Shown piece by piece: positions 1-8,732 of a stretch of DNA of 64,000 nucleotides. Each line of letters starts with the position of its first letter. Position 1 is the stretch's first letter. This DNA is from CAZDWZ01 sp964509425. GTDB lineage: Bacteria; Bdellovibrionota_C; UBA2361; SZUA-149; CAZDWZ01. The stretch spans positions 377,645 to 441,644 of the forward strand of contig CAZDWZ010000005.1 in assembly GCA_964509425.1 (NCBI GenBank), given 5' to 3'. Made by a program: the position numbers and the translations under genes. Below the pieces are notes generated by a model. The model did not search any database, was not told the origin of the DNA, and worked only from the letters and a program-made list of their open reading frames with translations.

Positions 1-134
1 CTGGGCCTCGTTACCCGAGAACAAATAACGTCTGCGTGTGCCGCGGCACCGCCGTCGGCACCACGCGTTTGTTATCCCGAAGAAAAGCAAACATTCCCGG
101 AAACTGTCAGTCCGATTCGGACGATTGATTAGGA

Positions 135-594
135 AAAAAACACGGAGTTCTGGTGTTCTCGAGTCGCCGGGGTGGGGAGAATAAAACATGAACAAATCAC
201 AGGCGCCATTATTGAGGCGGCCTGTAAGGTCCATTCGTATTTAGGTCCGGGACTGCTGGAACATCCCTATCTGGTGTGCCTGAAGCATGAAATTGCCAAG
301 GCAGGGCTTACTGTCGTTTCGGAGATGCCGCTGCCTATTGTCTATGATGGTATAGTGTTTGACTGCGCCTACCGGGTCGATCTGCTCGTGGAAGATCAAG
401 TTATCGTCGAATTAAAAGCTGTCACCGAGGTGAGAGCCTTGCACAAAGCCCAGCTGTTGTCTTATCTCCGGCTCGCCGATAAGCCAGTAGGCTTGCTGCT
501 GAACTTCCACGTTCCCTCGCTCAAGCTCGGCTTACATCGAATCATCGCCTAGCCCACTCCGACAACTCCAGAACACCAGAACTCCGTGTTTTTT
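135..594. repeat. Inverted repeat enclosing the GxxExxY gene
   Basis: The arms 135-159 and 570-594 are perfect 25-base inverted copies (core cacggagttctggtgttct). The match continues inward imperfectly to 175 and 554, with 12 of 16 further positions agreeing. The GTG start lies inside the left arm and the right arm begins two bases after the stop, so the whole gene is enclosed and its transcript could fold into one long stem. Such arrangements are reminiscent of intervening-sequence-like cassettes; that link is inference. Confidence 0.9.
172..552 (+). CDS. GxxExxY protein (small PD-(D/E)XK-like family)
   Basis: This 126-residue protein carries the family signature G-L-L-E-H-P-Y at about residues 27-33, followed by a nuclease-like core with D, E and K residues (YRVDLLVEDQVIVELKAV, about residues 69-87). 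Family members are short proteins of unproven function, related in fold to PD-(D/E)XK nucleases and often found in isolated mobile-looking cassettes. No ATG fits the frame, so the GTG at 172 is used; the ATG at 188 is out of frame. The gene is wholly bracketed by a long inverted repeat. The nuclease role is inferred from the fold only. Confidence 0.85.
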   Translation: MGRIKHEQITGAIIEAACKVHSYLGPGLLEHPYLVCLKHEIAKAGLTVVSEMPLPIVYDGIVFDCAYRVDLLVEDQVIVELKAVTEVRALHKAQLLSYLRLADKPVGLLLNFHVPSLKLGLHRIIA

Positions 595-628
595 CGTGAA
601 ATCAAGAAGAAGGATAATGGCTAGTTCT

Positions 629-2377
629 TCAATCGATCGAGGCTGCAGACGGACAGACAGCGCCGAGTTCTCGCGGGGCTCCGAGTTCTCGACTCCGATA
701 CCGGAAAAGACGGACGTGAGGACGTTCCTTCAACGCCTCGATCTTCTTAATGACCCGAAACAGATTTTGTTTGCGAAATGATTCGAGCGCTTCAGGATCG
801 TTCCTCCAGAAGACGCAAGCATTCGAGCGTTTTGGAAATCGCCCGTGGCGGTAGAGCGGAAGCTCGCCGTAAGCCCCCAGGGACGCGTTCATAAAATTCG
901 ACTGCGGCCAATCAGGGACAAGAAATCCACCAAAGTTATTCTCTCCTTCAGTAAGCACCTGCCTGATGATCGTCTCGGCCTCGATGTCACGGAAGGGAGA
1001 CAGCAGCACGGTATCGGTGCTCTGACGGATTCGAGCGAAAAACGAAGCCCAATACGGGTGATATGTTTTGTTGAGCAGGTAGAGCGAGAACAGCGAAAGT
1101 GCGACGCAAACCACACGAAGATCAAAGATCCCCTTTTGGTGTTCCCAAATCCGAAGCAACAGGGCCGTCGTTGCACCGGTCAGGAGAAGCGCAATCGAGG
1201 CGGTGGAAAGAAGCAGATATTTTTGTATGTAATACGAGCTCGAATCTCCCACGAAAATCGAGAACAGAGCCGCGGCGAGAACGCTTACCGCATTCAGCGC
1301 GGCGGGATAGAGCAAGAGACGGGCGCGAAAAATGGCATTCTCGGATGCGTTGGGCGCACCTGCTTCCCGACCGAAAAATCGATACACGACGTAAAGCGCA
1401 ACACTTCCGGTGAAGCAGGCGGCAAGCTGCAGCGCAAAGTTGACGCGGGTGATTTCACCCGTAAGCGGCATGATGGGCGCGAGACGCGAATAGACGAAGT
1501 AGGCGACAACTGAGAAAAAGCCCGCATACGCAAACCGCCAAGCTCGAGAGGCTGAAGGATAGGGCACCGCGGAGAGAAAAATCGCAGCGGCCGCAGCTGA
1601 GTCTCCGAGATTGAGACCGTAGCTGAATCTCTGAAGTCCGAGAAAAACCGCGAGGCAGAACGCAGCGTGGTGAATGGTGGGCATGATCGGCAGACAGAGA
1701 AAGCAGAGGAGCATCGGGACGAGGCCGAACAACTGCGGAAAAAATCCGGCACCTTGAAGATAGTGGAGGAGCGGAAGGAGAATCCGTTCGGCAGGGAAGA
1801 ATGACACCAAGGCCAGCACAGCGCTCGAGAACAGAAGTCTCTTTGATGATCGCTTCGAAGTATCCGTCATCCAGAGGAAGAAAATGATTTGAGCAAAAGC
1901 GACGAAGAGGATTTCCAGAAAATAGGTCAGCCGAAAAGACGAAAAGATGTCGAGATTGAACAGTCGTCCAAACCAGTAGGACAGCGAAAAGAAGGTGACG
2001 AAGCCGCTGTTCTGAAGGGGATTACTCAAGAGAAACTCATTGAATGAATACACGTGGTTTCCGGCATCTCCGCCCCCGACGCTGACCAGTCCCTGAAAAG
2101 GGCCATGATAGAGGAGGAAGCAAGCGCCGCCTCCGAAAACCAGCGAATAGAGAAGCACCACCGAGCTCGGCTCAGCGGTCGTGAAATTCCGCACACGGCG
2201 GCGCAGCCAATATCCGGCGAGGAGAACCGGAATCAGACCTGCGATAAACGCTATCCCGATAGTCACGGAGAGGAGAGCACGAATTGCTCCGGAAAGTATT
2301 GCGTTTGAAATGAGAATTGCCGTGAAAAAAAGGCTGGAGGAGGCTGCCGAAAAAAGACGCATTTTTGACGTGTTCAT
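629..2377 (-). CDS. Polytopic membrane protein, possible GT-C type glycosyltransferase
   Basis: The 582-residue protein has about ten to twelve hydrophobic segments spread over residues 10-430 and a soluble C-terminal region of about 130 residues. A GGGDAGNH motif follows the second or third membrane segment. Acidic motifs in that first outer loop are typical of GT-C transferases that use polyprenyl-phosphate sugars, so that role is inferred, not shown. The start overlaps the end of the upstream GT2 gene by 4 bases, which indicates translational coupling. A flexible-tailed O-antigen-type membrane protein of another kind is the main alternative. Confidence 0.7.
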   Translation of the reverse strand: MNTSKMRLFSAASSSLFFTAILISNAILSGAIRALLSVTIGIAFIAGLIPVLLAGYWLRRRVRNFTTAEPSSVVLLYSLVFGGGACFLLYHGPFQGLVSVGGGDAGNHVYSFNEFLLSNPLQNSGFVTFFSLSYWFGRLFNLDIFSSFRLTYFLEILFVAFAQIIFFLWMTDTSKRSSKRLLFSSAVLALVSFFPAERILLPLLHYLQGAGFFPQLFGLVPMLLCFLCLPIMPTIHHAAFCLAVFLGLQRFSYGLNLGDSAAAAAIFLSAVPYPSASRAWRFAYAGFFSVVAYFVYSRLAPIMPLTGEITRVNFALQLAACFTGSVALYVVYRFFGREAGAPNASENAIFRARLLLYPAALNAVSVLAAALFSIFVGDSSSYYIQKYLLLSTASIALLLTGATTALLLRIWEHQKGIFDLRVVCVALSLFSLYLLNKTYHPYWASFFARIRQSTDTVLLSPFRDIEAETIIRQVLTEGENNFGGFLVPDWPQSNFMNASLGAYGELPLYRHGRFPKRSNACVFWRNDPEALESFRKQNLFRVIKKIEALKERPHVRLFRYRSRELGAPRELGAVCPSAASID

Positions 2378-3558
2378 TCTCGCGTCCGGCTACGCTGCAT
2401 TCCGAGAATTCCCAAGAAGAAGCTCGCAAACACCGTCTGCACACCGATGCAGATAGCAAGCACGGCTGGAATACTTACACGAAGAGATTTCAGCGTATCG
2501 AGAGACCCAAAATTCACCATACGCCATTCTTGAGTGAGGGCCACCAAAGCGGAGAAGCCGACCAAGATGGATGCTGCCGCAGCGAGTAGTCCGCGCTCAA
2601 CGGTGAAAATATTCATCCTTTGGCGAAAGCGAGGAGTATCGGGGAACAGACCTTCCGTGGCGGCAAACTGCTTCGCCAACACGGAAAAGATGATGCTTTG
2701 GTAGCCGGTAAGGATCAGCATCGTGGAGACCACAAGAGTATTCACGCCGAAATTGACGCCCCCGAAGTTCACATCCGAGAGGGAAATTGCATAGCCGATG
2801 ACTCCCAAGAATATCAGAGCAGCGCCGGGTGCAAAGAACAGCCACACCGGGGAGCACATCAGGAAAAATCTGAGCGTTCGCCAACCATCCCGGAAGGTTT
2901 TAAGATGGGGCCGTCCGTTTCGCCGGTCTTTGTGAAGCGTGATTGGCACCTCATCAATCTTGGCTTTGTGAAGAACGCTTTTCAAAACCATCTCAACCGC
3001 AAATTCCATTCCGTCGCAACGTTGGTCGAGTCTTTTGAAATGCTGAACGGAGAAGGCCCGCATGCCGCAGTTGATGTCGTGAATCGGCGCTTGGAAGAAT
3101 CGGCGGGCAAGCATGGAGAAAAACGGATTGCCGAGCCATCGGTGAAGGAACGGCATCGCGCCGGGGATTATCGTGCCGCCCCCGGCCGGCATCCGGCACC
3201 CTTGAACAAGCTCCGCTCCGTTTCTGAGCTTCTCCACAAACCTGGGGATGTCAGCGAAGTCATAACTGCAGTCTGCATCACCCATCAGGACATAACGCCC
3301 GCGAGCAGCCGCTATCCCTCCGCGGAGGGCGGAGCCGTAGCCGCGCGCATGAATTGTTTCGACTCGTGCCCCGGCACGGGACGCGATTTCGGGAGAGCCA
3401 TCGGTGCTGCCGTTGTCCGCCACGAGCACTTCGCCTTGGATGCCGTGTTTGGCCATCGTTTCGACGGCGAGCGTCACACAGTCCCCGACGGTCGAGGCCT
3501 CGTTCAAACAGGGTATGACGACGGTCAATTCGCAGTCCACCCGCTGCTCGGCTCCCAT
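2374..3558 (-). CDS. GT2 family glycosyltransferase with C-terminal membrane segments
   Basis: The N-terminal GT-A domain begins with VVIPCLNEASTVGDCV and has the nucleotide-sugar/metal motif GDADCSYD at about residue 90. At least three hydrophobic segments occupy the C-terminal third. This architecture is typical of dolichol- or polyprenyl-phosphate sugar synthases such as DPM1/GtrB relatives, which make lipid-linked donors at the inner membrane. A TTG at 3585 would add nine residues; the ATG at 3558 is preferred because the domain starts soon after it. It is coupled to the downstream membrane protein by a 4-base overlap, which fits a donor-synthase plus acceptor-transferase pair. Confidence 0.85.
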   Translation of the reverse strand: MGAEQRVDCELTVVIPCLNEASTVGDCVTLAVETMAKHGIQGEVLVADNGSTDGSPEIASRAGARVETIHARGYGSALRGGIAAARGRYVLMGDADCSYDFADIPRFVEKLRNGAELVQGCRMPAGGGTIIPGAMPFLHRWLGNPFFSMLARRFFQAPIHDINCGMRAFSVQHFKRLDQRCDGMEFAVEMVLKSVLHKAKIDEVPITLHKDRRNGRPHLKTFRDGWRTLRFFLMCSPVWLFFAPGAALIFLGVIGYAISLSDVNFGGVNFGVNTLVVSTMLILTGYQSIIFSVLAKQFAATEGLFPDTPRFRQRMNIFTVERGLLAAAASILVGFSALVALTQEWRMVNFGSLDTLKSLRVSIPAVLAICIGVQTVFASFFLGILGMQRSRTRE

Positions 3559-3730
3559 GTGAAAATTGGAATGGTGATTACCCAAAGCTCTTACCCGGTG
3601 CCCGGCACGGAGTCCACTTTCCGAGACTCGGATTGAAGAAACCGCGTGAGGCGGGGGGAATCGCGAGTCCGTGACCTGGCGACCACACCTATATTAAGAA
3701 TCGGAACGGAGAGCGAATGGAGGACAGCGA

Positions 3731-4225
3731 ATGATTCAAGGGGTGCTGAAAGTTTTTTTGATGGTGAGCTTGTTTTTGTCTGCGGTGCCCGTTCTTGCCG
3801 CGGAAAAAGTAAAAGTCTACGACAAAGCGGACTGGCACCTAGAGGGCGAGTGGCCGGAGGGCCTTCCTGAGGAACAGTCTTTCGTTCACATAGGATATTA
3901 TTTGGGATGGCTCATCGACCGGAGTCACACCTCGGCCGAGTTCAATAAAGATTTCGAGAAAGATATCGCTCGATTTAAGAAAGGCGAACTCACTGCACCG
4001 AAGCTCCTGAAGATTACCGATGGCGTTCTTACAAGCGATATGATCGACGCCGAAGGGAATCTCTTTACGAAGTATTATTTCGAAGATCTCTATCTTGAAG
4101 ACTACGAACGGCTTTTTCCGAAGGTAGATTCTCTCTACGAGGTCAAAGACAATCGGGAGAATTATGCGGTGGTGAAAGAGCGAATCGATAGCCGATTTAT
4201 CGAATGGAAAAACTCCAAGAAATAA
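3731..4225 (+). CDS. Small secreted protein resembling the DUF7832 family
   Basis: The 164-residue protein begins with a signal peptide of about 23 residues ending VLAA|EK. The mature part contains YDKADWHLEGEWPEGLPEE and HIGYYLGWLID, a pattern I associate with DUF7832-like proteins of unknown function, which are usually cytoplasmic; the secretion signal here is unusual. A GGAGG ribosome-binding site lies 7 bases before the ATG. The end overlaps the next ORF if that ORF starts at its first ATG. The family assignment is from memory of the pattern and is moderate at best. Confidence 0.75.
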   Translation: MIQGVLKVFLMVSLFLSAVPVLAAEKVKVYDKADWHLEGEWPEGLPEEQSFVHIGYYLGWLIDRSHTSAEFNKDFEKDIARFKKGELTAPKLLKITDGVLTSDMIDAEGNLFTKYYFEDLYLEDYERLFPKVDSLYEVKDNRENYAVVKERIDSRFIEWKNSKK

Positions 4226-4233
4226 ATCCGGCT

Positions 4234-5196
4234 ATGGGTCTCTCCGTTATCATTCCCACGTATAATGGAGAGCGCTTCATCGCCGCCGCACTCAATGCTC
4301 TGCTGTGCTCGACGCGCCGGACTTCCGAGGTATTACTTTATGACGACGGATCAACCGATCGGACGATTTTAATCGCACAGGAGTTCGCGACGGAGCTTCC
4401 ACTTCGGATCGAAGTTAACGAAACCCGGGGCAATTGGGTGCGGTCGACGAATAGGGCGCTGGAGAGAGCGAGCGGAGAGTTCGTGACGTTCCTCCATCAG
4501 GATGATGTCTGGTTGCCGAATCGTCTAGAGCGGTTTTACCAGGCGCTTGCTTTGCCGGAAGTTTTCGATGTTTTTCTCAATGCCTCATATTTCGTAGACG
4601 ACGCCGGGACGAAGAGCGGTTTGTGGAGTGCGCCGCTCCGCCCCGGATTGAACGATGGTCTCGTCGTCGCCAGAAATCTCATCATCCAAAATTTCATCGC
4701 CATGCCCGGAGTGATTTTTCGCAGGCACTTGCTCCAACGGGAGCTCGAGTCGGGGCAAGATGCACTCGATGAGTCGCTCTGGTACACGGCCGATTGGGAT
4801 TTGTGGCTTACCCTTGCGTCACGGAGTGCGTGGTTCTACGATCCCGAGCCGCGGACGTGTTTCCGTATTCATCATGAATCGTTGACGGCAAAATCAAAAG
4901 CCGACTCGGAGTTTCAAGAGCAATTCGCCCGAGTCATCACCAAACATTATCCGAAAGTGAAAATCGTGAATGACCCGGGTTTGGAGCGGCTCGCGTGGTT
5001 CTCCGTGAAGGTGAACATGTTCCTGGCGAGACTTTTTCAGAAAGATCGCCCGCTGTTTTTTGATCTGCTTCTCCACGCAGTGCAAATCTCACCGCGCGGG
5101 CTCGCTCGATATTGGCACGTCTCAAGAATTCGCGAGCGCGTAGCCAGTCGAATCAAGGTATTCGGGAAGAAATCGATACAGAAGCTCGTGTCGTAG
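4234..5196 (+). CDS. GT2 family glycosyltransferase
   Basis: The GT-A domain starts LSVIIPTYNGERFIAAAL, with DDGSTD at about residue 39 and the catalytic-region motif HQDDVW at about residue 89. Later come HHES and a basic C-terminus. This is the usual layout of cytoplasmic GT2 enzymes that add single sugars during capsule or O-antigen assembly. The ATG at 4234 gives the standard start; an in-frame ATG at 4204 adds ten residues and would overlap the preceding secreted-protein gene by 22 bases. The last 75 bases overlap the convergent GT gene on the other strand. Confidence 0.9.
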   Translation: MGLSVIIPTYNGERFIAAALNALLCSTRRTSEVLLYDDGSTDRTILIAQEFATELPLRIEVNETRGNWVRSTNRALERASGEFVTFLHQDDVWLPNRLERFYQALALPEVFDVFLNASYFVDDAGTKSGLWSAPLRPGLNDGLVVARNLIIQNFIAMPGVIFRRHLLQRELESGQDALDESLWYTADWDLWLTLASRSAWFYDPEPRTCFRIHHESLTAKSKADSEFQEQFARVITKHYPKVKIVNDPGLERLAWFSVKVNMFLARLFQKDRPLFFDLLLHAVQISPRGLARYWHVSRIRERVASRIKVFGKKSIQKLVS

Positions 5197-6354
5197 CTGC
5201 TCACCGATCAGTTCCGCGTCGTGAGCCGCTTTTGCCGTTTTCCACGCGGAGCGTGCGACAGGAGAAAGCGCCGATTCTCGAACATGAGATTCGATCTCGA
5301 GTAACCCGGACAGCCGTTCGATAAAATCTTCGATCGAATCATCACTGACGAGAATATCCCGGTTGTCGACGAGCTCGGTTCCTTCGACCGCTTTTTTCGT
5401 TGCGACGATTGGAACTCCGGCGGAGATGAAATCAAACGTCTTCATTCGTACGCCGGCCCCATGGAGAATCGGGAGCAACGCGACGTCGCTCATCTGAAGC
5501 AGGCCTTGAATGTTTTCAACAAACCCGATTGAGCGAACCGCGCCATCCGAAAATGTTTTCATCCCCGTTCCCGCGATCAAGAACAAAACTTCTGGATGTT
5601 GCCTTGCGACTCGGGGGGCCACTTCGTATCGAATCGCATCGGCCGCGAGTCGATTCGGAAGGTGATGGCCGCTTCCCAAAAATACACAAATGAATCGACC
5701 GTCCTCGATACGGAAGCTCTTCCGGAGGCTCCGCCGGAGAGCTTCATCGGACCGCTGGAAGTTTGGTCCAAAGCGAACCGGCTGAGCAAGCGGGAGCAAT
5801 CGTGTATGGGGAATCCAATAGAGCGCCTGAAATCGCTCCGCGTCCTGAACGCTCATCGTAATTGTCAACTCAGATTGTACACACGCGGCCTTCTCAATGG
5901 CCCCGGTGAGTCTTCGTCCGATTGAGGTGAACGGGAAAAAATTGAGTCTTAGCTGCCGGAGTGTGATCTCCGAGAAATCCTGTTCGACGCCGTGCGAGAA
6001 GTGAATCACCGGTTCCCGAAAGCGCTTTCCGAGCCATTCCGCCCCCCACGGGAGGTCGGTGAGAAACATTTGAGGGCGGAAATCATCGGCGGCATACTCG
6101 CAGGTTTTGCGGAAGGATTTGCTGAATCCCGAGAGGTAGGGAATGGCAAGGCCGAGAAGCCGCGGCTCCTCGAACTCATAGATCGGCACGTCACCGAGCA
6201 CGTGGCGTTCATCCGCAGGACACGATCGGGGGAGCACGAACGCGAGATTGAATTCAGGGGACAATGAATCGACCAGCGCCAGTAGGCGCACGCGATGACC
6301 CTCGGCTCGGAGGAGAGTGTCGTGCGGGAGAGTGATCAGGATTCTTGGTCTCAT
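5122..6354 (-). CDS. GT4-like glycosyltransferase
   Basis: This GT-B fold protein has 410 residues. The N-terminus RILITLPHDTLLRAEGHRVR has the usual first Rossmann strand and helix, and the C-terminal domain has GAGVRMKTFDFISAGVPIVA, the nucleotide-sugar binding region. In that motif the common glutamate (xxEAxxxGxP) is replaced by Asp (TFDFISAGVP). Its start overlaps the stop of the preceding GT4 gene by 4 bases (ATGA), so it is the third gene of a three-transferase operon on this strand. Its 3' end overlaps the convergent GT2 gene by 75 bases. The sugar specificity cannot be read. Confidence 0.88.
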   Translation of the reverse strand: MRPRILITLPHDTLLRAEGHRVRLLALVDSLSPEFNLAFVLPRSCPADERHVLGDVPIYEFEEPRLLGLAIPYLSGFSKSFRKTCEYAADDFRPQMFLTDLPWGAEWLGKRFREPVIHFSHGVEQDFSEITLRQLRLNFFPFTSIGRRLTGAIEKAACVQSELTITMSVQDAERFQALYWIPHTRLLPLAQPVRFGPNFQRSDEALRRSLRKSFRIEDGRFICVFLGSGHHLPNRLAADAIRYEVAPRVARQHPEVLFLIAGTGMKTFSDGAVRSIGFVENIQGLLQMSDVALLPILHGAGVRMKTFDFISAGVPIVATKKAVEGTELVDNRDILVSDDSIEDFIERLSGLLEIESHVRESALSPVARSAWKTAKAAHDAELIGEQLRHELLYRFLPEYLDSTGYALANS

Positions 6355-7547
6355 TCGGCGTTGCTCAAAAGCACACTTTCATAAATGGGCTCGAGGTTTG
6401 CAACAAGATTTTCCCATCGCAGATTTGCTTGGCTCCAGATAAATGCATTGTTCGCAAGTCTCTCAGCGAGAGCCGGCGTTTCAAGAATAGCGAGCACCGC
6501 TTCTGCGAAATCCTTGGGATCGTCACGCACGAGAAGATGATCTGTGTTTTGTGCTCCGAGACCTTCAGCGCCGATACCCGTCGAGACGACGGGTAAGCCG
6601 ACCGTGAATGCTTCAAGAATTTTAAGTCTTGTTCCGGCACCCGCGCGAAGCGGAACCGCGAGGACATGAGACGATTGCAGATAAGGGTCGAGCTCTTCCA
6701 CTCTTCCGAGGAGCTCGACACCCTCACCGGTAAGTCCCGAGCTTCCAAAATCTGGGAGACGGCCGATTACGCGAAATCGCGCTTCAGGGAGACGGATGAG
6801 TATCTGCGGCCAGATTTCCCGAACGAAAAATTGCACGGCATCACGGTTTGGTGGGTAGGCGAGGCTTCCGACGAAAAGCACCATCGGCGGTTTTCCGGGC
6901 GGGCGTGAAACGAAATTCTCCCTCGATTCGACTCCGTTTGGCAGGAAACCGGTTAAGCGTTGTCTTGCACGAAAGTATTCGAGCTCCTCTGCCGAGAGAG
7001 AAACGACCGCATCGATCCTTCGGAGCACATCCGCCTCGTAGCGGGCCATCGCCTTCGCCTGCTTGCCGTAGAATATCCGCCGGAGTGGATTACGCTCCAC
7101 ATCAACGAGCCGCTCGAGGATTCGGGCTTCGATATTATGCGCATCGAGAATTACAGGAAGCGACCGCCCCCCGGTTCGAACATTCTCGAAAAGGTAGAGC
7201 TCTTGAATTTGAATCACCCCGTTCTGGACATCCTTCGATGCCTCTTGCAGAGCATTCTCGAAATGGTTCGAACGGTGAGCGAGCACGGTGTAGGGGAGTT
7301 CACCGAAGACCGCCGAGACCATATCTCTTAACTTTCGCCCGAACGTGCGCTGCTCGTATACCGGAAAGATTTGACTGCAGAATTTGGCGAGGATACGCAG
7401 TCCCGCGGCTTCGCGTTCCGAACGCACGAACGTCACCAGCCGAATTTCGTGTTTCTTAGAAAGCTCGCGAAGCAGATTAAAATTCCGGATCGAGGTGCCG
7501 TCATGGAGCGGGAACGGCACATTTTTTACGGCGAGGACGATTACCAT
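6351..7547 (-). CDS. GT4 family glycosyltransferase
   Basis: The 398-residue protein has both GT-B halves. It starts VIVLAVKNVPFPLHDGTSIR, a common opening for this family. The middle has VLFVGSLAYPPNRDAVQFF and the C-terminal domain has GAGTRLKILEAFTVGLPVVS, including the conserved Glu of the EX7E-like motif. It lies 3 bases after the upstream GT4 gene and overlaps the downstream one by 4 bases, so the three are almost certainly one transcript. Cytoplasmic sugar transfer during exopolysaccharide or O-antigen assembly is inferred from the neighbourhood. Confidence 0.92.
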   Translation of the reverse strand: MVIVLAVKNVPFPLHDGTSIRNFNLLRELSKKHEIRLVTFVRSEREAAGLRILAKFCSQIFPVYEQRTFGRKLRDMVSAVFGELPYTVLAHRSNHFENALQEASKDVQNGVIQIQELYLFENVRTGGRSLPVILDAHNIEARILERLVDVERNPLRRIFYGKQAKAMARYEADVLRRIDAVVSLSAEELEYFRARQRLTGFLPNGVESRENFVSRPPGKPPMVLFVGSLAYPPNRDAVQFFVREIWPQILIRLPEARFRVIGRLPDFGSSGLTGEGVELLGRVEELDPYLQSSHVLAVPLRAGAGTRLKILEAFTVGLPVVSTGIGAEGLGAQNTDHLLVRDDPKDFAEAVLAILETPALAERLANNAFIWSQANLRWENLVANLEPIYESVLLSNAE

Positions 7548-7550
7548 GCA

Positions 7551-8714
7551 CTACTTCACCAGGTCGGAATACAATCTCAGCAGTTCTCCGCCGGTGCGCC
7601 GCCAGGTAAATTCCTTTGCCCGCATTAAGCCGAGGGTTCGGTAGGTATCGCAGGAACCTGGGTCGGTAAGCAAATCGACAATGCTCTCGGAAACTCCGGT
7701 CTCATCCTCCGGATGATGGAGCCGGGCGGCCTCTCCTGCGATCTCAGCAGACGCCGAGGAATTTGAGGTAATTACCGGCAAGCCGGCACTCATCGCCTCG
7801 ACGATCGGAAACCCAAAACCTTCTCCCCCGGTGACGAACAGAAGCAATCCGGCGGATCTGTACAGTGCGGAGAGCGTACGCTCCGACACCTCCCCCAGAA
7901 AGCGAAGATTGGCCGAGGGAACTGTCCGCGCACACTCCGATTCGATCTCGTCGCTCCGATAGCCGCGTCTCCCGGCAAAGACGATTTGAGGCGATGGATC
8001 TCGAGGCAACCGCGTTCGCGCACGCTCGAAGCACCGTGCGAGAAAGGGGATGTTCTTTCGGGGTTCGATATTACCGACGAAGAGAACAAGTCTCTCGGAG
8101 AGGTCAAATCTTTTTCTGATGTCTTTCAGTTCCGCGTTCGTCACCTCGGCCGGCGATTGCACGCCCGGGTAAACAACAGTGATTCGCGATGCCGGGACGA
8201 ATCCCATCGACGATAGTTCACTCTTCGTGCTCTCGGAAATGCAGGTCACATGGTGAACACCGGGCAAGAGCTTCACCAACTGTTCGTAGTGTCTTCTGCT
8301 TCCTCGGTCGAGTATCTCCGGGTCTTTCAGGAAGAACACGTCATGCACCGAGAACAGGGCGCGTACGTCTTTCGGCGGGAAGGTAAAGAAATCAGTGCAG
8401 TGAAGAAGATCAAGCTTCAAACGCTGGAGCTCGAGCGGGAGCGTAATGCGCTCAAATGGGAAATGGGGTGGGGTAAACGAGCGGGTTTCGGCGATGGGAT
8501 CAGGGATTCCGGTGAAGTAGCGCTTTCGCCGAGCGGTGATGGCAAGGAAGTCAAAATCCGCCCCCGGCGTTTCGCAGAGCGCCTCGCTGATGCCGCGGAG
8601 CACGCCGCAGGCGTATCGGGAGATTCCGGATGCGGAGTAGTTCGCAATCCTGGCGTCGATGCCGATCCTTCTCTTCCGATTTGAATCCGACTTGAGCGTG
8701 GACATTCTCCTCAT
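7551..8714 (-). CDS. GT4 family glycosyltransferase
   Basis: The protein opens with RIGIDARIANYSASGISRY, the typical start of mannosyltransferase-like GT4 enzymes. It has VLFVGNIEPRKNIPFL in the middle and GGEGFGFPIVEAMSAGLPVI near residue 300, with both glutamates of EX7E present. In-frame ATGs exist at 8762, 8714 and 8705. The later two are preferred because the domain begins soon after, and because 8762 would overlap the divergent GT2 gene that starts at 8733. It is the first gene of the three-transferase operon on the minus strand. Confidence 0.92.
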   Translation of the reverse strand: MRRMSTLKSDSNRKRRIGIDARIANYSASGISRYACGVLRGISEALCETPGADFDFLAITARRKRYFTGIPDPIAETRSFTPPHFPFERITLPLELQRLKLDLLHCTDFFTFPPKDVRALFSVHDVFFLKDPEILDRGSRRHYEQLVKLLPGVHHVTCISESTKSELSSMGFVPASRITVVYPGVQSPAEVTNAELKDIRKRFDLSERLVLFVGNIEPRKNIPFLARCFERARTRLPRDPSPQIVFAGRRGYRSDEIESECARTVPSANLRFLGEVSERTLSALYRSAGLLLFVTGGEGFGFPIVEAMSAGLPVITSNSSASAEIAGEAARLHHPEDETGVSESIVDLLTDPGSCDTYRTLGLMRAKEFTWRRTGGELLRLYSDLVK

Positions 8715-8732
8715 TCCTCGATATGGCGAGAC

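Noticed and set aside
2620..3636. A 338-codon plus-strand frame
   Set aside because: It is antisense to the GT2 gene with intact motifs and has no motif of its own.
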